This document shows, piece after piece, positions 7,808-15,593 of a DNA stretch of 64,000 bases. How positions within the stretch are numbered: position 1 is the stretch's first letter; each line of letters begins with the position of its first letter. This DNA is from Propionicimonas sp. (GTDB lineage: Bacteria > Actinomycetota > Actinomycetes > Propionibacteriales > Propionibacteriaceae): positions 124,001 through 188,000 of the forward strand of contig VMSW01000010.1 of NCBI GenBank assembly GCA_013791955.1, read 5' to 3'. Both the position numbers and the translations under genes were made by a program. Under the pieces are notes generated by a model. It searched no databases. It was not told where the DNA came from and saw only the letters and a list, made by a program, of their open reading frames with translations.

Positions 7808-9061
7808 TCACTTGGTTCGGACTTGCTGGCCGTCACTCAGGCTGGACGCTCCGGTGGTGACCACCTGCTCCCCGGACGACAAGCCGCTGAGCACTTGCGC
7901 CACGGTGTCGGTGGCGGCCCCGATGGTCACTGGACGGGAATGGACCACGCCGCCCGCGTCCAGCACGAAGACCGACTTGGTGGTGCCTTTGGTGACCACC
8001 GACTCGATCGGCACCACCAGCGCCTCTGGAATTGCCTGCACGACGATGTCGGCCGAGCCACTCATGCCTTGGAACAGCCGTGCCGAGCCGGACGTGATCG
8101 CCACTCGCACCGCGAAGGCGACCCCACCGGTGCTGGTGAGCTGGGGAGCGGCCTGCACCTGGGTCACCTTGCCGGTGAATCCTTCGGTGAACGCGTCCAA
8201 GGTGACGGTGGCGGGCTGGTCGAGGAAGACCGAGGCAATGTCGGTTTCGTTCACGGCAGCTTCAAACTCCATCCGCTTCGGATCAACCACAGTGAACACC
8301 GCCACTCCCTTGTTCACCCCGGCGCCGGCTTCGACGCTGTCGGCGAAGGTGACGGTGCCGTCGAAGGGAGCCTTCAAGCTGGCCTGGGTCAGGTTCTGCT
8401 CGGCCTGCTTGAGAGCCTGGGACGCGGCACTGATCGACTGGCTGGCTGCGGTGCGCGCTTTGCCCACCTGGGCGGCTCGGGACAACCTGGTAATGGCCGC
8501 TTTGGCGGTTTTCACCGCCGCATTTGCGCTGGTCCGCGCGCTCTTCAACGTGCGAAGCGTGGGCAGCATGGTGGCCTGTTGGTCGGGTGGGGCGGCGTTG
8601 TAGTCGTCCAAGTAGTCGGCGTAGTTTTTCGCAGCCGTATCGGCTTGGGACCGCGCCGCTGATAGCGCGTCGTTGGCCGCCGATCGCTCCGTCCCGGAGG
8701 GCACTGAGTTGTTCACCGTCTCGGATTGCGCCAGCGCTGCGGCATAGGCGGCCTTGGCCTGGGCTACGGCGAGTTTCAACGGGGCTGTGTCCATTCGAGC
8801 CAGCACGTCACCGTCTTTGACCGCATCCCCGCTGCGCACATCGACGGTGGCCAGCGTGCCCGAAGTGGGTGGGTAGACGCCCAAGCGGTGGGCCGGCACC
8901 AGCTTGCCCGACGCGCTGACAGTGACGCTGAGCGGCTGGGTGGCGACACTGGTCACTCCCACCAGGGCGCGGTTGGAGCTGGCTGAATAGGCCAGACCGC
9001 CGCCGAGGGCCAGCACGACTGCTGCCGCGACGCCGGCGGCAACGATGGTCTTGCGCTTCAT
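7808..9061 (-). CDS. Efflux membrane-fusion protein (HlyD/MacA-like)
   Basis: 417 residues with one N-terminal membrane anchor (about 7-28), then barrel-sandwich segments (SGKLVPAHRLGVYPPTSG and SLKAPFDGTVTFAD) split by an Ala-rich coiled-coil hairpin (about 95-215), then beta-barrel and membrane-proximal regions. This is the adaptor of MacAB-like pumps; in a monoderm cell it links the permease to the wall side. The start overlaps the TetR gene stop by 4 nt. The regulator sits first in the operon, so the pump is probably auto-controlled by its TetR. Confidence 0.9.
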   Translation of the reverse strand: MKRKTIVAAGVAAAVVLALGGGLAYSASSNRALVGVTSVATQPLSVTVSASGKLVPAHRLGVYPPTSGTLATVDVRSGDAVKDGDVLARMDTAPLKLAVAQAKAAYAAALAQSETVNNSVPSGTERSAANDALSAARSQADTAAKNYADYLDDYNAAPPDQQATMLPTLRTLKSARTSANAAVKTAKAAITRLSRAAQVGKARTAASQSISAASQALKQAEQNLTQASLKAPFDGTVTFADSVEAGAGVNKGVAVFTVVDPKRMEFEAAVNETDIASVFLDQPATVTLDAFTEGFTGKVTQVQAAPQLTSTGGVAFAVRVAITSGSARLFQGMSGSADIVVQAIPEALVVPIESVVTKGTTKSVFVLDAGGVVHSRPVTIGAATDTVAQVLSGLSSGEQVVTTGASSLSDGQQVRTK

Positions 9062-9792
9062 GACTGCTTCCCCTCAAGGGTTTCGAACAGCTGTTTGGTC
9101 ATTTCGATCAGTTCTGGGCTGACGGGCATCGAGTAGGTGCCCGGAGCGACCCCGAGGATCCGCTCCTGGGCTTCGTAAATGGAGGCGCCGCCGGAGATCA
9201 TCACTTCGGCAAACTCCGTTGCGGTGGTGGCTGCCAGGGCTCTATCCCAGAGGTGGTCGGCGGCCTCAAACCAGAGCAATAAGACGATGTCAGTGGCGCC
9301 TTCGGCGCTGACTACGTTGAACGAGCCATCGGTGATTCCGCCGGAGATCACCGGTACCAGCACTTCCCGGGCGCGCTCGCGCCAGGCCCGAAAGACCCGG
9401 TGCCGGATCGCCAGGTTCTCGTCGCGATACAGGAAGGAAGCCATCGGCACGTCCCCCTGCGCGGCCTTGAAAGAGGCTGCGGCCGCCATCAAGGCGCTCA
9501 GGCGCTCGGCAGCGGTGCCCTGGCTGGTTTCGGTAGCTGCATTCAGGTGGTCGAAAAGGCTGTCGCCGAAGCGCTGCACCAGGGCCTCCAGCACGGCGTC
9601 CTTGGAGGCGAAGTAGTGGTAGAAAGTGCCTTTGGCTACGCCAGCGGTCTGGACGAGCTGCTCGACTCGTAGCGAATCGAAGCCTTGGGTGCGGCACAAC
9701 TCGAGGGCCACATCGAGTAGTTCTTCGCGCCGAACGTCGGGGTCTTTGGTGATGCGAGCCTTCGCCCGTGGCGCTGCGCCGATGGCGGTCAT
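9058..9792 (-). CDS. TetR-family transcriptional regulator of the efflux operon
   Basis: 244 residues from the ATG at 9790-9792, chosen because AGGAG lies eight bases upstream; a GTG further out has no such site. The HTH (about 25-70) reads SLRVEQLVQTAGVAKGTFYHYF, a standard TetR recognition helix. The C-terminal ligand domain is not recognised. It leads the regulator, adaptor, ATPase, permease operon and most likely represses it by binding the palindrome just upstream at 9843-9863. Confidence 0.92.
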   Translation of the reverse strand: MTAIGAAPRAKARITKDPDVRREELLDVALELCRTQGFDSLRVEQLVQTAGVAKGTFYHYFASKDAVLEALVQRFGDSLFDHLNAATETSQGTAAERLSALMAAAASFKAAQGDVPMASFLYRDENLAIRHRVFRAWRERAREVLVPVISGGITDGSFNVVSAEGATDIVLLLWFEAADHLWDRALAATTATEFAEVMISGGASIYEAQERILGVAPGTYSMPVSPELIEMTKQLFETLEGKQS

Positions 9793-9842
9793 TACCAACT
9801 CCTGCGGGCCGACCACCCGCGGGCCAGCCCACCCACAAAGCT

Positions 9843-9863
9843 ACCGACCGACCGTCGGTCGGT
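9843..9863. promoter_or_regulatory. TetR operator palindrome of the efflux operon
   Basis: A perfect inverted repeat with 10-bp arms ACCGACCGAC and GTCGGTCGGT around one central C, centred 61 nt upstream of the TetR start. The ACCGACCG core recurs in operators of many actinobacterial TetR proteins. Assignment to the adjacent regulator is by position. Confidence 0.75.
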
Positions 9864-9921
9864 CAATGGACGCGCCAGCTATTTCAAGAGTTCTACTGAA
9901 CGGATCCGGCAGCGGGTCGGA

Positions 9922-10359
9922 TCAGGCAGCGGTTGCTCGCACCGCGCCAGCGGCCATCCGCAACTGCTCAGCAAAGGCGAACGGTTCGCGGCAGCGGAAG
10001 GCCAGTAGATGGCCGCCCGCTACGCCCACCCGGACGGTCTTGTTGAAGACCTTGGAGATGGCATCGACCGAATCCACTTCGTGGAGGCGAAGGGCGAGCG
10101 GCGTCGCCGAAGCCACCGGTTCGCGCGGCCGAAACTCCACCGCTCCGGCGCTGAGTTCGACTCGTCCCGGCACCCAGTGGTGGCCGAAGCGACGTTGGAA
10201 CCGCTCTAGCGTCCAGCCCAGGCCGGTGAGGACTGCGCCACTCTCGTCGCGCTCCACGTCAAAGACGGCCAACTCCCCGGCACCGAGTTCCAAAACCTGC
10301 ACGTCCGCATCTACCGCCGCCAAAACCCACCGGTCGGCTTCCATCCCTGTTGATGGCAT
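9922..10359 (-). CDS. Small protein with a GRAM/PH-like fold (inferred)
   Basis: 145 residues, soluble, with no signal peptide. The C-terminal half (about 65-140) has alternating beta strands and a final helix (AFAEQLRMA), with strands reading VELSAGAVEFRP and HLLAFRC. That is the pattern of GRAM or PH-like domains. GGGGAGG precedes the ATG at 10357-10359. No catalytic motif seen. The gene is read toward the TetR operator region as a single unit. The fold is my inference from the strand pattern. Confidence 0.6.
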   Translation of the reverse strand: MPSTGMEADRWVLAAVDADVQVLELGAGELAVFDVERDESGAVLTGLGWTLERFQRRFGHHWVPGRVELSAGAVEFRPREPVASATPLALRLHEVDSVDAISKVFNKTVRVGVAGGHLLAFRCREPFAFAEQLRMAAGAVRATAA

Positions 10360-10623
10360 CAGTTCCTCCCCTAGCGGTCTTGATTGCCTCTTCTATGGAA
10401 CGTCACCAACCTGCGAAATGACACCCGCAAGCGGTGGGCAATATTGCACATCAGCCCTTGTGGATAGGTAATCCTCGGGGGTAGCCCAACTTGGCCTCCC
10501 AGCGGAGCTACCAACGCCGAAGATGACGCCGCGGTGAGCTAGTGCCTTCAGGGCGGGCGCGCCCCTACAGTTGGACCACCGTGGGCGTCCGGTCGCCTCA
10601 TTTCGAAGCAGGAGTTGATTTCG

Positions 10624-11046
10624 ATGCGCAAGCTAGGTCTGCTTGTTGCCGCACTTGCGGCGTCCCTTTTTCTGTCGAGTTGCTCGCTGATTCCTGGCCT
10701 GGGCCAGCAGTCGGGAGTTCAGGCGTGTGCTGCGGTATCAGACAGCATGCAAAAGGCGGTGAGTGAGTTCACTGACGCGATGAGCGCCGCCGCCAATGAT
10801 CCCGAGGCTGCCAGCAAGGCGGTCGACAAGATGCTGACCGAGCTAACTGCTGCCCGCACCAAGGTGACTAACGCTGATGTGGGCGCCGCTCTGGACAAGG
10901 CGATTGCCGCGATGAAGACGCTGTCGGACGAACTGAAGAAGGCTGGGAGCGATCCTGAAAAGCTCGACGGTGACAAGATCAACGCAGCCGCGGAAGAGAT
11001 CCAGACCGCGTTGACCGATTTTGGTACCGCCTGCACCAAGTTCTGA
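10624..11046 (+). CDS. Secreted lipoprotein, helical, unknown function
   Basis: 140 residues with a lipoprotein signal (KLGLLVAALAASLFLSSC) and lipidation at C20. The mature part is Ala/Lys/Asp-rich, predicted helical, with periodic SKAVDKMLTEL and LDKAIAAMKTL segments. AGGAG ends nine bases before the ATG at 10624; a TTG nine bases earlier abuts that site and is rejected. A strong hairpin follows the stop. No family recognised. Confidence 0.75.
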   Translation: MRKLGLLVAALAASLFLSSCSLIPGLGQQSGVQACAAVSDSMQKAVSEFTDAMSAAANDPEAASKAVDKMLTELTAARTKVTNADVGAALDKAIAAMKTLSDELKKAGSDPEKLDGDKINAAAEEIQTALTDFGTACTKF

Positions 11047-11069
11047 GTCGCCAGCGGCAACTGAACGAC

Positions 11070-11100
11070 GAAGGCCGACACCGTGGTGGTGTCGGCCTTC
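11070..11100. terminator. Bidirectional hairpin terminator
   Basis: A 13-bp perfect stem (GAAGGCCGACACC at 11070-11082 with its complement at 11088-11100) and a 5-nt loop between the convergent lipoprotein and dps genes. It can serve both strands. Confidence 0.85.
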
Positions 11101-11113
11101 GCTGTGCTCGGGT

Positions 11114-11614
11114 TTAGGAGCGGCCGGTGCCGTTTTCCAGGTGGGCCCGGACGAACCACTGGAACTTCTCCAGGGCCGCGGTCTGACCGATCAGCAGGTC
11201 TTCGGTGATGGGATCCTCACTGACGGCCTCGATGGCCTCCCGGTTCTCACCGATCACCCGGTCGTATTGGGCGTCCAGGGCAGCCAGGTGCTCAGGCACC
11301 AGGCCCTTGCCCACCGGGTAGTCGGCCCAGGCGCGGGTCTTGAGGATCGCGCCGATCGTGCCGTTGGGGGTGAAACCCAAAGTGGCGATGCGCTCGGCAA
11401 CCGCGTCGGCGTTGAGACGGACGGCGTCCACCTCGGGATCGATCATTTCGTGCACGCCGATGAAACTGGGGCCAACCACATTCCAGTGGGCGTGCTTGAG
11501 GGTCAGGTGCAGGTCGTTGTAGGTGTTCAGCCGCTCCTGCAGAACTTTGGCCACTTTCGCAGCCGTGTCGGAGCTGATGCCGGAGACGGAGTAAGCGCGC
11601 GTCTTTGATGCCAT
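11114..11614 (-). CDS. dps: Dps family ferritin-like DNA-protection protein
   Basis: 166 residues of the Dps fold. The intersubunit ferroxidase site is visible as LKHAHWNVVGPSFIGVHEMIDPEVD (split here as LKHAHWNVVG and GVHEMIDPEVD), giving the conserved His, His, Asp and Glu ligands. Dps forms a 12-mer that oxidises ferrous iron with peroxide and shields DNA. AGAGGAG sits seven bases ahead of the ATG. It is monocistronic and convergent with the lipoprotein gene. A lysine-rich DNA-binding tail is not obvious. Confidence 0.95.
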   Translation of the reverse strand: MASKTRAYSVSGISSDTAAKVAKVLQERLNTYNDLHLTLKHAHWNVVGPSFIGVHEMIDPEVDAVRLNADAVAERIATLGFTPNGTIGAILKTRAWADYPVGKGLVPEHLAALDAQYDRVIGENREAIEAVSEDPITEDLLIGQTAALEKFQWFVRAHLENGTGRS

Positions 11615-11696
11615 TTGGTTTCTCCTCTTTCGCCTGGTTTGGGGGTGCCGCTTGGTGCAACCACCAGTCAGTGGGGTTTATGCCCCTGACGCAGGC

Positions 11697-12179
11697 TCAG
11701 GTGTAGATCGCGGCGGCTAGCCAGATCGTGCCGGCAATCAGGCCAGCGGCGAGTTCGGCGAGCATGCCCCAACCGGTGCCGGCCAGGCCAGCTTTCGCTG
11801 AGGTCCAGGCGGACGACGGCTCGCGGAGGCGGTAGTACTCGGCCAGCCACAACCCCAGCACGAAGCCGATTGGCAGGCCGACCAGCGGAATCACGAAGAA
11901 GCCGACGATGCCCAACAGGCCCCCGAAGATCAACGAGCCGTTGGTGGTGCCGGCCCGCTGGGTGTGGCGGGCCATCACAACTTTGCTGCCGATCATGCCG
12001 ACGGTGAGCACCACCGCCACCACAGCTAACGTCCACCACCCGATCGTGCTTTGGACGTAGAGCGCCCAGACCAGCACCGCAGCGCCGATCAGCAGGCTGC
12101 CGGGCAGCACCGTGATCACGATGCCGATCAGCCCAACGAGGATGACCACGCCAACCAGGATTTCCAACGCGAGTTCCAC
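11697..12179 (-). CDS. DUF456 family membrane protein
   Basis: 160 residues from the GTG at 12177-12179, which has GGAGG six bases upstream; the longer ORF adds a charged leader with no ribosome site. Four hydrophobic helices are seen, with DUF456 hallmarks: ILVGVVILVGLIGIVITVLPG at the N terminus and Gly/Pro-rich GFVLGLWLAEY later. The family is widespread and uncharacterised. Nothing in the neighbourhood points to a role. Confidence 0.83.
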   Translation of the reverse strand: MELALEILVGVVILVGLIGIVITVLPGSLLIGAAVLVWALYVQSTIGWWTLAVVAVVLTVGMIGSKVVMARHTQRAGTTNGSLIFGGLLGIVGFFVIPLVGLPIGFVLGLWLAEYYRLREPSSAWTSAKAGLAGTGWGMLAELAAGLIAGTIWLAAAIYT

Positions 12180-12244
12180 TTCGTACCTCCGCCCCCAGTC
12201 TGCCGGGCGCCAACAAACCGGTCGAGGATCAGCCACCTAGAGAC

Positions 12245-12293
12245 CGGTTCCCTGAGCCACCCCAGTTCCCTGAGCTTGTCGAAGGGCGAAGGG
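12245..12293. repeat. CTGAGCTTGTCGAAGG-family repeat in a divergent promoter gap
   Basis: One partial and one full copy of the CAGTTCCCTGAGCTTGTCGAAGGG-type repeat between the DUF456 and cobT starts. It is the only one of the ten loci in this window that is not 3' of a gene. Confidence 0.85.
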
Positions 12294-12368
12294 CTTACCG
12301 GCCGCACCGTGGCGGCGTCCGCACCAGGCAAGACAACGGCTTAGGGTGAAACAGAAGTGGAGGCAGGC

Positions 12369-13406
12369 ATGATCGAAAGTGGCACCCGCGTGACGGCGCC
12401 AAGCAACACCGCCTATGCGGCGGCCAGGGCGCTGAGCGATGGCCAAGCCAAACCGCTGGGTGCCCTCGGCGAGTTGGAGACGTTGGCCGCCTGGGTGGCC
12501 GCGGTGCAGGGCACCTGTCCGCCCCGGCAACTCGATGACGTCCGGGTGGTGGTCTTCGCCGGTGACCACGGGGTGGCCCAAGCCGGGGTGTCGGCCTACC
12601 CGGCCGAGATCACCGCGGCGATGGTGCGCGGCATTGTGGCCGGGAAAGCCGGAGTCTCGGCGCTGGCAGCGGCGAATGCCGTCTCGGTGAGCCTGCACGA
12701 CATTTCAGTCGCGGTCGATTTCGACGACCTGCCGGAGATCGGACGGCACAAGGTGCGGCGCTCTTCGGGGCCGATTCACCTCACCGACGCCCTCAGCCTG
12801 GCCGAAACCGAGCAGGCACTCGCCGCCGGGGACGCAATCGCCCAGGCGGCCATCGACGATGGCGCCCAGCTGTTGATCGCTGGCGACCTGGGCATCGGGA
12901 ACACCACGATCGCGGCCGCATTGATCGCGGCCAGTCTTGGCGTTTCGGCTGCTGCGGTAACCGGACGTGGCACCGGCATCGAAGATGCAGTGTTGCAGCA
13001 CAAGATCGCGGTGATCGATGCAGCTTTGGCTCGGGCTGGAGTCGATCGCCTGGCTGACCCGGTGCAGCGCTTGGCTGCGATCGGCGCGGCCGATTTCGCG
13101 GCAGCGGTTGGCTTCATTGCTGGCGCAGCGCGTCGGGGCGTCCCAGTACTGATCGATGGGGTGATCGCTGCGGCCGAAGCGGTGGTGGCCGAGGATTACG
13201 CCCCAGGCACCAAAGCCTGGTTGCAAGCTGGGCATCGCTCCCCCGAACCCGGTCAGGCCCTGGCGCTGGATCGGCTCGGGCTCGCCCCGCTGGTCGACTT
13301 CAAGATGCGGTTGGGTGAGGGCAGTGGCGCGGTGTTGGCCGTGCCGGTGTTGCGCTCGGCGGTGGCCGCATTGCTCGGCATTGCGCAGCTGAGCGAGCTG
13401 GCCTGA
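12369..13406 (+). CDS. cobT: Nicotinate-nucleotide--dimethylbenzimidazole phosphoribosyltransferase
   Basis: 345 residues from the ATG at 12369, with GGAGG five bases upstream; a GTG 12 nt earlier overlaps that site. CobT makes alpha-ribazole phosphate for the lower ligand of cobalamin. Family features include VVFAGDHGVA, GDLGIGNTT and a catalytic glutamate in MRLGEGSGA at residue 317, the same number as in the Salmonella enzyme. The stop overlaps the cobS start (TGATG). I found no B12 riboswitch in the 189-nt leader. Confidence 0.96.
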   Translation: MIESGTRVTAPSNTAYAAARALSDGQAKPLGALGELETLAAWVAAVQGTCPPRQLDDVRVVVFAGDHGVAQAGVSAYPAEITAAMVRGIVAGKAGVSALAAANAVSVSLHDISVAVDFDDLPEIGRHKVRRSSGPIHLTDALSLAETEQALAAGDAIAQAAIDDGAQLLIAGDLGIGNTTIAAALIAASLGVSAAAVTGRGTGIEDAVLQHKIAVIDAALARAGVDRLADPVQRLAAIGAADFAAAVGFIAGAARRGVPVLIDGVIAAAEAVVAEDYAPGTKAWLQAGHRSPEPGQALALDRLGLAPLVDFKMRLGEGSGAVLAVPVLRSAVAALLGIAQLSELA

Positions 13407-14188
13407 TGTTGGACGGGCTGCGCCTGGCCACCGGGCTGCTGACCGTCTTTCCGGTGCGACCGCCAGCCGAAATCTCCCCCCGACTAGCGCGGACGGCAAT
13501 GCTGCTGGCGCCGGTAGCCGTGCTGCCCTTGGCGCTGCTGGCAGCCTTGGCCGGTTGGGGTGCGCTGTTGCTGGGCCTGCCGGCGTTGCTGGCTGGGGTG
13601 TTGGTCGTGGCCGCAATGGCTTTGGGTACTCGGGCGATGCACATCGATGGCCTGGCCGACACCGTCGATGCCCTGGGTAGCGGCGGTGACCGGGAGCGGG
13701 CGCTGGCGATCATGAAGACCGGTGACATCGGGCCGATGGGCGTCACCGCGCTGGTGCTGGTACTGCTCGCCCAGGTGGCGGCGTCCTCGGTGCTGTTGGG
13801 TCGTGATTGGGGCTGGTTGTTGTTGGCAACGCTGTTGGTGGCGTCGCGGGCGGCGCTGTCGTTCGGCTGTATCACTCGAGTGCCAGCGGCCCGGCCAAGT
13901 GGGCTCGGGGCGTTGGTGGCCGGCAGCGTGCCGGTAGTCGCCGCGGTGGGGCTGTGGGTGTTCAGCGGCTCCGTGGTGACCCTGGTTGCCCGGCTTTCCG
14001 GGCAGTCGTTCTGGTTGCCGATCGTGGGCATGATGGTGGCCGCGGTGGTGGCCATCGGGCTGGTCCAGGTGGCGATCAAGCGCTTCGGCGGCATCACCGG
14101 CGACGTCCTGGGGGCGTTGGTAGAGGTGTCGGCCACTGTGTTGTTGCTGTTTGCCTCGGTGAGCGCACCGGCGCCGCTAGTCGGTTGA
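13406..14188 (+). CDS. cobS: Adenosylcobinamide-GDP ribazoletransferase (cobalamin synthase)
   Basis: 260 residues of an integral membrane enzyme joining adenosylcobinamide-GDP to alpha-ribazole. Six or seven hydrophobic helices are visible. The conserved acidic motif MHIDGLADTVDALGS lies near residues 74-88, with MKTGDIGPMGV after it. It starts one base inside the cobT stop, so the two are one operon. Length and motifs are typical. Confidence 0.95.
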   Translation: MLDGLRLATGLLTVFPVRPPAEISPRLARTAMLLAPVAVLPLALLAALAGWGALLLGLPALLAGVLVVAAMALGTRAMHIDGLADTVDALGSGGDRERALAIMKTGDIGPMGVTALVLVLLAQVAASSVLLGRDWGWLLLATLLVASRAALSFGCITRVPAARPSGLGALVAGSVPVVAAVGLWVFSGSVVTLVARLSGQSFWLPIVGMMVAAVVAIGLVQVAIKRFGGITGDVLGALVEVSATVLLLFASVSAPAPLVG

Positions 14189-14282
14189 AGCGCGGCGTAA
14201 CCCGACCGTCAAGTTGCCGACACGGTCACGCAATCCGCACTCAGGACACTGATGCCTCCTAATCGATTTCTGGAGGATTTCC

Positions 14283-14708
14283 GTGAGCCAGCCGACCATC
14301 GTCAAGGTCAAGACCGGCAGCCCGTATGAGACCAAGGCCGGGTACTCCCGGGTGGTCGCGGTGGGCGATTTCATCTTCGTTTCCAACACCGCCGGCATCA
14401 ACTACGAGACCCGGATCATGCCTCCGGACGCTGCCGGTCAGGCCCGTCAGTGCCTGGCGAACATCTCCGGCGCGTTGGCTGCGGTCGATGCGACGCTGGC
14501 CGATGTGGTGGCCACCCGCGTCTTCGTCCCGAACTCCGAAGACTGGGACGCCGTTGTCGACGTGCTCGGCGAGCATTTCCGCGGTATCGACCCGACCTCT
14601 ACCTTCACCGCAGCCCCGCTGGCCGGGGCCTACCTGGTAGAGATCGAGGTAACCGCCTACCGCGGTGCCGCCACCGCGCCCACGGAGCTGATCACCGTCA
14701 AGCTCTGA
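14283..14708 (+). CDS. RidA/YjgF family protein
   Basis: 141 residues with the RidA fold, including ATRVFVPNSEDWDAV and a C-terminal VEIEVTAYRGA. RidA proteins deaminate reactive enamine or imine intermediates from PLP enzymes. GGAGG lies seven bases before the GTG start at 14283. It sits between cobS and cobU but has no known part in corrinoid synthesis, so it may be an insertion into an ancestral cob cluster. Substrate specificity is not predictable. Confidence 0.9.
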   Translation: MSQPTIVKVKTGSPYETKAGYSRVVAVGDFIFVSNTAGINYETRIMPPDAAGQARQCLANISGALAAVDATLADVVATRVFVPNSEDWDAVVDVLGEHFRGIDPTSTFTAAPLAGAYLVEIEVTAYRGAATAPTELITVKL

Positions 14709-14717
14709 GCTTGTCTT

Positions 14718-14950
14718 CAGTTCCCTGAGCTGCCCACCAGTTTCCTGAGCTGCCCACCAGTTCCCTGAGCCTGTCGAAGGGTCGAAGGGGGCTTCGACGG
14801 GCTCAGCCACCTTGGATCCCAGTTCCCTGAGCTGCCCACCAGTTCCCTGAGCCTGTCGAAGGGTCGAAGGGGGCTTCGACGGGCTCAGCCACCTTGGATC
14901 CCAGTTCCCTGAGCTTGCCTGTCCTGAGCTTGTCGAAGGGTCGAAGGGTC
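14718..14950. repeat. Intergenic repeat array with an 82-bp tandem duplication
   Basis: At least seven partial or full copies of the CCCTGAGCTTGTCGAAGGG family fill the convergent gap between the RidA gene and cobU. A unit of 82 bp occurs twice in near-perfect tandem from 14738 to 14901, each with direct and inverted copies that can pair as hairpins. The array probably ends transcription from both sides. Confidence 0.9.
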
Positions 14951-14957
14951 TCCCCGG

Positions 14958-15485
14958 CTACAGGGTCAGCGGACGTCCGGCGACCAGAAGCACTACCTGA
15001 TCGCAGGCGGTGGCCACGCGCTGATTGAGTCGGCCCAGGTGGTCGGCGAAGACGCGTCCGGAGCGGTGCTCACTGACCAACCCCCAGCCGACCTCATTGG
15101 TGACGATCACCAGGTCGGCTGGGTGGGCGGCCACGGCGCTCACCAGCCGAACGATCTCTGGTTCGAGCTTGGCGGTGATGCTGGCCTCGCCGTCCTCCCA
15201 GGCTTCCCAGGAATCGATCAATCGGGTGAGCCAGGTGCCCAGACAATCGATGAGCACCGGGGTGCTGGTCTCGGCCAGGGCTTCGGCCAGATCGAGGCTT
15301 TCGACGGTGGTCCAGGCCGGTGGCCGCCGCAGCCGATGAGCGGCGATGCGAGCCGCCCATTCCGCATCGCGGTCGGCTGGGTAGCCGGGCGTGAGGTAGG
15401 TGGCCGCGGCTTCAGCGGGCAGCAATGACTCGGCGTAGCGGGATTTGCCGCTGCGCACTCCGCCAGTCACCAGCACTCGAGTCAT
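14958..15485 (-). CDS. cobU: Adenosylcobinamide kinase / guanylyltransferase
   Basis: 175 residues from the ATG at 15483-15485, which begins the conserved MTRVLVTGGVRSGKSRYAE P-loop and has GAAGGTG upstream. The enzyme phosphorylates adenosylcobinamide and then adds GMP, feeding CobS. Other signatures are DCLGTWLTRL and VTNEVGWGLV. It is on the opposite strand from cobT-cobS, separated by the repeat array, so the nucleotide-loop pathway is split into two units here. Confidence 0.95.
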   Translation of the reverse strand: MTRVLVTGGVRSGKSRYAESLLPAEAAATYLTPGYPADRDAEWAARIAAHRLRRPPAWTTVESLDLAEALAETSTPVLIDCLGTWLTRLIDSWEAWEDGEASITAKLEPEIVRLVSAVAAHPADLVIVTNEVGWGLVSEHRSGRVFADHLGRLNQRVATACDQVVLLVAGRPLTL

Positions 15486-15566
15486 CTGGCAATCACCTTC
15501 TGAGTTTGGGGTCGGCTCCATGTTCTCATGGGATGGCGGTCGAAATGCGGGACGCGTACTTGCATC

Positions 15567-15581
15567 TGAGAATCATTCTCA
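15567..15581. promoter_or_regulatory. Zur-like box TGAGAATCATTCTCA
   Basis: A perfect 7-1-7 palindrome ending 6 nt before the possible GTG start and 12 nt before the ATG of the AztD-like gene. It fits the actinobacterial Zur consensus of the form TGANAATNATTNTCA. Its closeness to the start suggests it overlaps the core promoter of a leaderless or short-leader transcript. Fur-family sites look alike, so the metal assignment rests on the gene it controls. Confidence 0.75.
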
Positions 15582-15593
15582 TAAACTGTGGCC

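Noticed and set aside
12180-12368. Cobalamin riboswitch ahead of cobT
   Set aside because: The gap is filled with an intergenic repeat and has no recognisable B12-box.
14259-14810. Minus-strand frame reading through the 14.7-kb array and the RidA gene
   Set aside because: Peptides such as [14 protein letters not shown] are translated repeat; the RidA gene on the other strand is well supported.
14738-14901. CRISPR array
   Set aside because: Units of 82 bp occur only twice and share all sequence with dispersed intergenic repeats; no unique spacers, no cas genes.
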